Origin: Lautropia sp. | GTDB taxonomy: Bacteria; Pseudomonadota; Gammaproteobacteria; Burkholderiales; Burkholderiaceae_E | Reading direction: 5' to 3' | Assembly (NCBI GenBank): GCA_013813615.1 | Contig: JACCRJ010000265.1 | Location: 1-6,240 of the forward strand | Length of the DNA: 6,240 nucleotides | Shown here: positions 1 to 6,240 of the stretch, piece by piece | Numbering within the stretch: position 1 is the stretch's first letter | Layout: each line of letters opens with the position of its first letter | Position numbers and translations under genes: made by a program | The notes under the pieces: model-generated | Databases searched by the model: none | What the model saw: only the letters and a program-made list of their open reading frames with translations | What the model was told of the DNA's origin: nothing

Positions 1-275
1 GGACGTTGGCAACGGTGTCGCCGCTGCTGGGCCTTTTCGGCACCGTCATCGGGATGATCGAAATCTTCGGCGCCCAGTCGCCTACCGGCACCAACCCCAC
101 CCAACTGGCACACGGCATCTCCGTCGCACTCTATAACACCGCGCTCGGCATCGCGGTGGCCATTCCTGCGCTCATCGCCTACCGGATCTTCAGGGCGCGG
201 GTCGACGATTTCCTGGTGGAGATGGAACAGCAGTCGATCCGGCTGGTGGACCTCATGAAAGGCACGAGGCGGTGA
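1..275 (+). CDS. exbB: ExbB/TolQ-family proton channel subunit, 3' part only
   Basis: This is the C-terminal part (about 91 residues, first whole codon at base 3) of a MotA/TolQ/ExbB-family inner-membrane protein. With ExbD it forms a proton-driven motor that energises TonB- or Tol-type envelope machinery. Two hydrophobic segments are visible. The first carries SPLLGLFGTVIGMI, the typical second transmembrane helix. The second runs through HGISVALYNTALGIAVAIPA, the third helix with its conserved polar Thr, and is followed by a basic and acidic cytoplasmic tail ending in KGTRR. The N-terminal helix and cytoplasmic loop lie upstream of the window. A TTG at base 6 is internal to the gene and should not be taken as its start. 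The stop codon overlaps the ExbD start by four bases, as expected for partners made in fixed ratio. ExbB versus TolQ cannot be settled from this fragment, but linkage to lpxK fits the ExbB-like copy. Confidence 0.9.
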   Translation, partial: TLATVSPLLGLFGTVIGMIEIFGAQSPTGTNPTQLAHGISVALYNTALGIAVAIPALIAYRIFRARVDDFLVEMEQQSIRLVDLMKGTRR

Positions 276-700
276 ACTTCCGGCGCGCACTCCGGCGCGA
301 GGAACCGGAGATCAACTTCATTCCGCTGATCGATGTGCTGCTGGTCATCCTGATCTTCCTCATGGTGACCACCACGTATGCCAAGTACAGCGAACTGCAG
401 GTCAACCTGCCGGCCGCGACCGGCGAACCGACCCCCGACCGGCCAGCCGAACTGGTCGTCAGCGTCGCAGCGGACGGCCGCTACACGGTCGACAAGCGTT
501 CAGTCGCTTTTCGGGACCCGTCGAGCTTCGCGCAGGAATTGCAGCGGCTGGCGGCCGGCCGCAAGGACACGATGGTGATCATCTACGCCGATGCCGGCGC
601 CAGCCACCAGGCAGTGGTCAACGTGCTGGAGTCAGCCCGGCTGGCAGGACTCGCCAAAGTGACCTTTGCCGCCCAGTCCGGCGCAGCGGCTTCGCGTTGA
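272..700 (+). CDS. exbD: ExbD/TolR-family biopolymer transport protein
   Basis: This 142-residue protein has the length and layout of ExbD/TolR: a short basic cytoplasmic N-terminus (1-15), one transmembrane helix (about 16-36, INFIPLIDVLLVILIFLMV) and a periplasmic domain (about 40-142). Asp21 in the helix matches the single essential membrane Asp that carries protons in this family. The periplasmic domain ends with the typical pattern YADAGASHQAVVNVLE followed by ARLAGLAKVTFA. The start is GTG at 272, inside a GTGA overlap with the ExbB stop. An AAAGG about nine bases upstream can serve as ribosome binding site. Together with the upstream ExbB-type protein it should form the inner-membrane proton channel complex. 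Its energised partner (TonB- or TolA-like) is not in this window. Identification at family level is secure; the transported cargo is unknown. Confidence 0.94.
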   Translation: MNFRRALRREEPEINFIPLIDVLLVILIFLMVTTTYAKYSELQVNLPAATGEPTPDRPAELVVSVAADGRYTVDKRSVAFRDPSSFAQELQRLAAGRKDTMVIIYADAGASHQAVVNVLESARLAGLAKVTFAAQSGAAASR

Positions 701-1800
701 TCCGCCAACGCCTGCGGGGCCGGCTTGAGGCCTGGCTGCTGCGGGTGTGGTTCGGTCGAGCCTCGTTGCCGGATCGCCTCCTCGCCGCGCTGGCAGCGCC
801 GGTGACGTTGCCGTTGTCCTGGATGGTCGCTGTCATCGCCCGGGATCGACGAAACAGGATCGTGCGGCAGGATCCGCAGGCGCGGTCGGTTCCGGTGATC
901 ATCGTCGGCAACCTGGTGGCGGGCGGCTCGGGCAAGACGCCTCTGGTGATCGCCATCGCCCGCGGCCTGGCCGAAGCAGGCTTCAGCCCCGGCCTCCTCG
1001 CCCGCGGTTATCACGCCGGTGCCGCTTCAGGACGGGAAGCGCCGGGCACCGACCACGGCGTGATCCTGGTGGACAGGCACACCGATCCTGCACGTGCCGG
1101 CGACGAGGCGGTTCTGCTCGCGCGGGAGACGGGCCTGCCGGTGGCGGTGGCAACGGACCGCGGCGCAGCCGCCGGCGTCCTGCGCCGGCGGCATCCCGAA
1201 TGCGACGTCATCGTGAGCGACGACGGCCTGCAGCATGTCGGGCTTGCACGGCAGATCGAACTGCTGGTGATCGACGATCGCGGTTTCGGCAACCGCCGTT
1301 GCCTTCCCGCCGGCCCGCTGCGCGAACCGGCGGACCGCGCGGACTCGGTGGACGCAATCGTCCTCACCGCCGTGGACGCCATCGCGCCGCACGGCCCGGC
1401 GCGGGTGTTCCGCTCGAGCCTGCAGATGCAGCGCTTTCAAGTGCTTGCGGGCGCTACCGGCTGGCTGCCGAAGGAGTTCGCCCGCGAGCACGGCAGCGCG
1501 ACCCTCAGCGCCGTCGCTGGCATCGCCCGTCCGGAACGGTTCTTCGAGTCCCTGCAGGCGCTCGGCCTGCACCCGGGCTGCCACCCGCTTCCGGATCATG
1601 CAGACATCGATCCTGTCTGGCTGGCCGCCCTGCCCGGCCGGTGGATCCTGATGACAGGCAAGGACGCGGTCAAGTGCCGCGGCTTCGACAGGGCCCTGCT
1701 GCAGCGCTGCGTCTGCGTGGCAGTAGCGGCGACGCCGGATCCGGCGCTGCTAAAATGGCTCGCGGCCCGACTGCACCCGACCGCTCACCGCGAAGGATGA
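697..1800 (+). CDS. lpxK: Tetraacyldisaccharide 4'-kinase (lipid A kinase) LpxK
   Basis: LpxK phosphorylates the 4' position of tetraacyldisaccharide-1-phosphate to make lipid IVA, at the cytoplasmic face of the inner membrane. The 367-residue product has the family parts in order: an N-terminal hydrophobic anchor (about 28-49), a P-loop [12 protein letters not shown] (71-82, Lys80), LLARGYHAG (100-108), a GDE motif (135-137) whose Asp136 should be the catalytic Asp, SDDGLQH (174-180, Walker B-like Asp pair), [17 protein letters not shown] (195-211), [12 protein letters not shown] (272-283), PDH (299-301) with the probable catalytic His301, and TGKDAVKC (320-327). The family usually has Glu where this last motif has Gly321. 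The start is TTG at 697 in a TTGA overlap with the exbD stop. No clear ribosome binding site is visible, so translational coupling is likely. The conserved [12 protein letters not shown] stretch begins ten residues in, so a much later start is unlikely. Confidence 0.96.
   Translation: MIRQRLRGRLEAWLLRVWFGRASLPDRLLAALAAPVTLPLSWMVAVIARDRRNRIVRQDPQARSVPVIIVGNLVAGGSGKTPLVIAIARGLAEAGFSPGLLARGYHAGAASGREAPGTDHGVILVDRHTDPARAGDEAVLLARETGLPVAVATDRGAAAGVLRRRHPECDVIVSDDGLQHVGLARQIELLVIDDRGFGNRRCLPAGPLREPADRADSVDAIVLTAVDAIAPHGPARVFRSSLQMQRFQVLAGATGWLPKEFAREHGSATLSAVAGIARPERFFESLQALGLHPGCHPLPDHADIDPVWLAALPGRWILMTGKDAVKCRGFDRALLQRCVCVAVAATPDPALLKWLAARLHPTAHREG
1748..1756 (+). promoter_or_regulatory. Candidate extended -10 promoter element inside lpxK 3' end
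   Basis: TGC-TAAAAT fits an extended -10 sigma-70 element: TGN followed by a hexamer with five of six matches to TATAAT. No good -35 hexamer sits 17 bases upstream, but extended -10 promoters can work without one. The A/T-rich run is created by lpxK codons CTA and AAA (Leu352-Lys353), unusual choices for this GC-rich gene. Transcription would begin near 1763, leaving a leader of about 40 bases before ycaR. It could supply ycaR and kdsB independently of the upstream ExbB/ExbD genes. This rests on sequence match only. Confidence 0.35.
1792..1797 (+). promoter_or_regulatory. Ribosome binding site deciding the ycaR start
   Basis: GAAGGA lies at the very end of lpxK. It directly abuts an in-frame ATG at 1797, too close for use, but stands eight bases before the ATG at 1806, an ordinary spacing. 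This favours 1806 as the ycaR start, which also gives the family N-terminus [12 protein letters not shown]. Confidence 0.65.
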
Positions 1801-1805
1801 CGACG

Positions 1806-2027
1806 ATGGATTCAAGACTGCTGGACATCCTGGTGTGCCCGATCTGCAAGGGTCCGCTGCGCCTGGACAAGGAACACCAGACGCTGGACTGCAAGGCCGA
1901 CCACCTCGCCTTTCCGATCCGTGACGGAATCCCGGTGATGATCGATTCGGAAGCCGTGTCGCTGGACGCGAAGGCGACGCTGCGATCCGGCAGCGACGCT
2001 CCGCCCCCGCCATACCCGGCCGCCTGA
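1806..2027 (+). CDS. ycaR: Trm112 family zinc-ribbon-like protein (YcaR homologue)
   Basis: This 73-residue protein resembles E. coli YcaR, about 60 residues, usually found between lpxK and kdsB. It matches the Trm112/UPF0434 pattern: [14 protein letters not shown] (5-18), [17 protein letters not shown] (29-45). Cys11, Cys14 and Cys29 are where the family's metal-binding cysteines lie. In eukaryotes and archaea Trm112 is an activating partner of methyltransferases; the bacterial protein's role is not established, so none is assigned. The last 15 or so residues form an extra Pro/Ala/Ser-rich tail ([13 protein letters not shown]). The start at 1806 is chosen on ribosome-site spacing and the family N-terminus. 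An in-frame ATG at 1797, overlapping the lpxK stop as ATGA, would add three residues (MTT). The gene sits between two LPS genes and is probably cotranscribed with them. Confidence 0.92.
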   Translation: MDSRLLDILVCPICKGPLRLDKEHQTLDCKADHLAFPIRDGIPVMIDSEAVSLDAKATLRSGSDAPPPPYPAA

Positions 2028-2052
2028 GCGGCCAGGCCACATCCTGCAGCGC

Positions 2053-3760
<1,708 letters not shown>

Positions 3761-3802
3761 GATCGGTTGCCAAAGCCGCCCTGATTCGGGGAACATTCAG
3801 TC

Positions 3803-3829
3803 CGGCCGCCCCACCACAGGGCGTGGCCG
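3803..3829 (+). other. GC-rich hairpin downstream of adk
   Basis: CGGCC+GCCC (3803-3811) pairs with GGGC+GGCCG (3819-3822 and 3825-3829), giving nine base pairs with a two-base bulge (GT, 3823-3824) and a seven-base loop. It starts 42 bases after the adk stop. There is no T-run on either strand, so a Rho-independent terminator is not supported. It could protect the 3' end of the adk message or slow polymerase before hppA. Confidence 0.4.
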
Positions 3830-3842
3830 AAACGACGGCATA

Positions 3843-3858
3843 CTCTGCTCCGGCAGAG
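3843..3858 (+). other. Perfect hairpin with UCCG tetraloop before hppA
   Basis: CTCTGC (3843-3848) and GCAGAG (3853-3858) form a perfect six-base-pair stem around TCCG. The closing pair is C-G, so in RNA this is a C(UNCG)G tetraloop, an exceptionally stable class. No T-run follows. It sits 108 bases before the hppA start, in the same gap as the hairpin at 3803-3829. A partial -10-like hexamer CATACT (3839-3844) overlaps its left edge without a matching -35. I see no convincing hppA promoter elsewhere in 3761-3966. Confidence 0.45.
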
Positions 3859-3954
3859 CACGAACCGAATAAGAACCAGTTCTACGGCAATCCCGTCAAC
3901 GTCTCGCGTCGAAGCGACCAACCAAGAGCAAAAGCAAGTGACTTCACAATCATC

Positions 3955-3960
3955 AAAGGG
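3955..3960 (+). promoter_or_regulatory. Ribosome binding site of hppA
   Basis: AAAGGG lies six bases before the ATG at 3967, an ideal spacing. It selects this ATG over a second in-frame ATG at 3979 (Met5). Confidence 0.65.
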
Positions 3961-3966
3961 TAGATC

Positions 3967-6240
3967 ATGACTCCACTCATGACCGGGGCGGTCTGGTTCG
4001 CGCTTCTCTGCGGCGCTGGCGCCGTGGTGTACGGCTTCTATTCGAGCAAGTGGATCCTCGGCCTGGATGCCGGGAACTCGCGGATGCAGGAGATCGCTGC
4101 CGCCATCCAGCAGGGGGCCAAGGCGTACCTGAACCGGCAATACCGGACGATCGGCATCGTCGGCATCGTGATCTTCCTGATCATCGCGTTCGTTCCCGGC
4201 CTGGGCTGGCCGACGGCCCTGGGATTCGCGGTCGGCGCGATCCTTTCCGGCGCCACGGGGTTCATCGGGATGAACGTGTCGGTCCGCGCCAACGTGCGGA
4301 CGGCCCAGGCTGCAACCCGGGGATTGAACGAAGCACTCGCGGTCGCGTTCCGCGGCGGCGCCATCACCGGCATGCTGGTCGTCGGCCTGGGACTGCTCGG
4401 CGTGGTCGGCTTCTTCTATATCCTGATCGGCTCCGCGCCGCACGGTCTGGGCAAGACCGTCAGCCTGCATGACGTGCTCAAGCCGATGATCGGCCTCGCC
4501 TTCGGCTCCTCGCTGATCTCCATCTTCGCGCGACTCGGCGGGGGCATCTTCACCAAGGGTGCGGACGTCGGCGCCGACCTCGTCGGCAAGGTGGAAGCCG
4601 GGATTCCCGAAGACGACCCCCGCAACCCGGCGGTGATCGCGGACAACGTCGGCGACAACGTCGGCGACTGCGCCGGCATGGCGGCCGACCTCTTCGAAAC
4701 CTATGCGGTGACGCTGATCGCCACCATGCTGCTCGGGGCACTGGTGGTGACCGCGGCGCCGATGGCGGCGGTGGTCTATCCGCTCGCGCTCGGCGGCTTT
4801 GCAATCATCGCCTCGATCCTCGGCTGCATGGCTGTGAAGGCGCAGCCCGGCAAGGGCATCATGGCGGCGCTCTACCGCGGCCTGATCGTGGCCGGCGTCA
4901 TTGCGCTGATCGCGTTCCTGCCGATCACCTACCTGCTGATCCCGGACGATGCGCTCGGCAGCACCGGCGCCCCGCTGCGAATTTACGGGGCCGCAGTGGT
5001 CGGCCTGGTACTGACCGGTGTCCTGGTATGGGTGACGGAGTACTACACCGGCACACAGTTCAAGCCGGTGCGCTACATCGCCCAGGCCTCCGAAACCGGG
5101 CACGGCACCAACATCATCGCCGGCCTGGCGATTTCGATGAAGTCCACCGCCTGGCCGGTACTCTTCGTCTGCGCTGCCATCCTCGTGTCCTTCCTGCTGG
5201 CCGGCCTCTACGGCGTGGCGATTGCCGCCACCTCGATGTTGTCGATGGCGGGAATCATCGTCGCACTGGATGCCTACGGCCCGATCACCGACAACGCCGG
5301 CGGCATCGCGGAAATGGCGGAGATGCCTGCTTCCGTGCGCGCCATCACCGATCCTCTGGACGCCGTCGGCAACACCACCAAGGCGGTGACCAAGGGCTAC
5401 GCGATCGGTTCCGCCGGTCTCGCGGCGCTGGTCCTGTTCGCCGACTACACCCATGCGCTGGAGGCCCGCAACCTCGGCACCAGCTTCGATCTCTCCAATC
5501 CCAACGTCATCGTCGGCCTGTTCATCGGTGGCTTGATCCCGTTCCTGTTCGGCGCTATGGCCATGGAGGCAGTCGGTCGGGCGGCCAGCTCCGTCGTGGT
5601 CGAGGTGCGCCGCCAGTTCCGCGAGATCAAGGGGATCATGGAAGGCACCGCCAAGCCGGACTACAGCCGCGCTGTCGACATGCTGACCAGCGCCGCCATC
5701 AAGGAGATGCTGCTGCCGTCCCTGCTGCCGGTGGTCGTCCCGGTCCTGGTCGGCCTGCTGCTCGGCCCGGCGGCGCTGGGTGGCCTGTTGATGGGCACGA
5801 TCGTCACCGGCCTCTTCGTCGCCATCTCGATGTGTACCGGCGGCGGTGCCTGGGACAATGCCAAGAAGTACATCGAGGAAGGCAACCACGGTGGCAAGGG
5901 ATCCGAAGCCCACAAGGCAGCGGTGACCGGCGACACCGTGGGGGATCCCTACAAGGATACTGCCGGCCCTGCCGTCAACCCGCTGATCAAGATCATCAAC
6001 CTGGTCGCACTGCTCCTGGTGCCGGTGCTCGGCACCGGCGCCCTCGGCCTGGATCACGCCGCCCCCAGCCACGGCATGCTTCAGCAGCACAACGTCCCGG
6101 CCGGCATCACCGTCGTTACGCCCCCTGCCGCGACCCCTGCCGCGCCAGCGACGGCGGCAGCACCGGCGGCAGCGCCTTCGACGCCGGCCGCGGCTGCTCC
6201 GGCGGCTGCTCCTGCGGCTGCAGCTCCGGCAGCCGTGCCC
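3967..6240 (+). CDS. hppA: K+-independent proton-pumping membrane pyrophosphatase, 3' end missing
   Basis: This integral membrane pump hydrolyses pyrophosphate and exports protons. All 758 codons to the window edge are open, with no stop. The sequence closely resembles Rhodospirillum rubrum H+-PPase. It has an N-terminal helix (about 7-25), [20 protein letters not shown] (32-51), [20 protein letters not shown] (183-202), the catalytic [11 protein letters not shown] (200-210), [19 protein letters not shown] (226-244), [11 protein letters not shown] (629-639) and [19 protein letters not shown] (654-672). [10 protein letters not shown] carries Lys472 and Thr475; this Lys/Thr pair marks the K+-independent, proton-pumping subfamily, whereas K+-dependent members have Ala. 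The family normally ends just after the last helix (here about 676-688). This protein instead continues for at least 70 residues, the last 40 almost all Ala and Pro. It would link pyrophosphate from biosynthesis to proton-motive force. Its 206-base gap from adk suggests separate control. Confidence 0.96.
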   Translation, partial: MTPLMTGAVWFALLCGAGAVVYGFYSSKWILGLDAGNSRMQEIAAAIQQGAKAYLNRQYRTIGIVGIVIFLIIAFVPGLGWPTALGFAVGAILSGATGFIGMNVSVRANVRTAQAATRGLNEALAVAFRGGAITGMLVVGLGLLGVVGFFYILIGSAPHGLGKTVSLHDVLKPMIGLAFGSSLISIFARLGGGIFTKGADVGADLVGKVEAGIPEDDPRNPAVIADNVGDNVGDCAGMAADLFETYAVTLIATMLLGALVVTAAPMAAVVYPLALGGFAIIASILGCMAVKAQPGKGIMAALYRGLIVAGVIALIAFLPITYLLIPDDALGSTGAPLRIYGAAVVGLVLTGVLVWVTEYYTGTQFKPVRYIAQASETGHGTNIIAGLAISMKSTAWPVLFVCAAILVSFLLAGLYGVAIAATSMLSMAGIIVALDAYGPITDNAGGIAEMAEMPASVRAITDPLDAVGNTTKAVTKGYAIGSAGLAALVLFADYTHALEARNLGTSFDLSNPNVIVGLFIGGLIPFLFGAMAMEAVGRAASSVVVEVRRQFREIKGIMEGTAKPDYSRAVDMLTSAAIKEMLLPSLLPVVVPVLVGLLLGPAALGGLLMGTIVTGLFVAISMCTGGGAWDNAKKYIEEGNHGGKGSEAHKAAVTGDTVGDPYKDTAGPAVNPLIKIINLVALLLVPVLGTGALGLDHAAPSHGMLQQHNVPAGITVVTPPAATPAAPATAAAPAAAPSTPAAAAPAAAPAAAAPAAVP
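6121..6240 (+). repeat. Ala/Pro-rich low-complexity tail of hppA
   Basis: Forty consecutive codons encode only Ala, Pro, Thr, Ser and one Val. Much of it is built on a 12-base unit giving Ala-Ala-Ala-Pro, for example at 6154-6165, 6166-6177, 6190-6201 and 6202-6213, with third-base differences between copies. It follows a 20-residue ordinary stretch ([20 protein letters not shown], 699-718) after the pump core. Membrane pyrophosphatases have both ends on the outer side of the membrane, so the tail should lie in the periplasm. It runs off the window. Confidence 0.8.

Noticed and set aside
6..275. TTG at base 6 as the start of a short membrane protein
   Set aside because: The frame is open to the window edge, and the sequence begins in the middle of a conserved ExbB helix, so the gene starts upstream of the window.
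747..2027. A long + strand open frame covering lpxK in another frame and ending at the ycaR stop
   Set aside because: Only its last 73 codons (from 1806) resemble a protein family. The upstream part is Arg/Pro/Gly-rich out-of-frame lpxK sequence, so it is not a fusion.
3803..3858. Hairpins after adk as an intrinsic terminator
   Set aside because: Neither hairpin is followed by a T-run on either strand. They are listed only as structures.
3938..3947. Short palindrome GTGA-CT-TCAC just before hppA as an operator
   Set aside because: Four-base arms with a two-base gap are expected by chance, and the spacing does not fit the CRP-type TGTGA-N6-TCACA site.

Overview
The window is a dense, high-GC stretch of chromosome with every gene on the + strand. 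It suggests a Gram-negative proteobacterium, most likely a betaproteobacterium. The gene order ExbB - ExbD - LpxK - Trm112/YcaR - KdsB - Adk is a conserved envelope cluster that I associate with that class, and LpxK and KdsB imply lipopolysaccharide. The taxon is inferred from gene order and protein resemblance, not from a search.

Layout. Positions 1-275 hold the 3' end of a TolQ/ExbB-type proton channel subunit. It overlaps a complete ExbD/TolR-type partner (272-700), which overlaps lpxK (lipid A 4'-kinase, 697-1800). A small Trm112-like zinc-ribbon protein (ycaR, 1806-2027) and kdsB (CMP-Kdo synthetase, 2053-2907) follow with short gaps. The chain of overlapping stop/start codons, using GTG and TTG starts, indicates one translationally coupled operon. 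A good extended -10 element inside the 3' end of lpxK may give ycaR-kdsB extra transcription. After a 196-base gap comes adk (adenylate kinase, 3104-3760). After a 206-base gap with two hairpins comes a membrane-bound proton-pumping pyrophosphatase, hppA (3967 to beyond the window), which fills the last 2.3 kb and has no stop codon in view.

How the genes fit together. LpxK and KdsB supply lipid A and activated Kdo, the inner part of LPS, and ExbB/ExbD convert proton-motive force into work at the envelope. KdsB releases pyrophosphate. Adk balances adenylates, and HppA turns pyrophosphate into proton-motive force. The energetic link between the two halves is inference from adjacency.

Most of the window is ordinary core genome. 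The least ordinary features are low-complexity expansions: an Ala/Ser-rich N-terminus and an (Asp-Ala)5 hexanucleotide repeat in KdsB, and an Ala/Pro-rich C-terminal tail on HppA. The tail runs at least 70 residues past the usual end of the family and off the window. I found no RNA genes, insertion sequences, CRISPR array or defence system.
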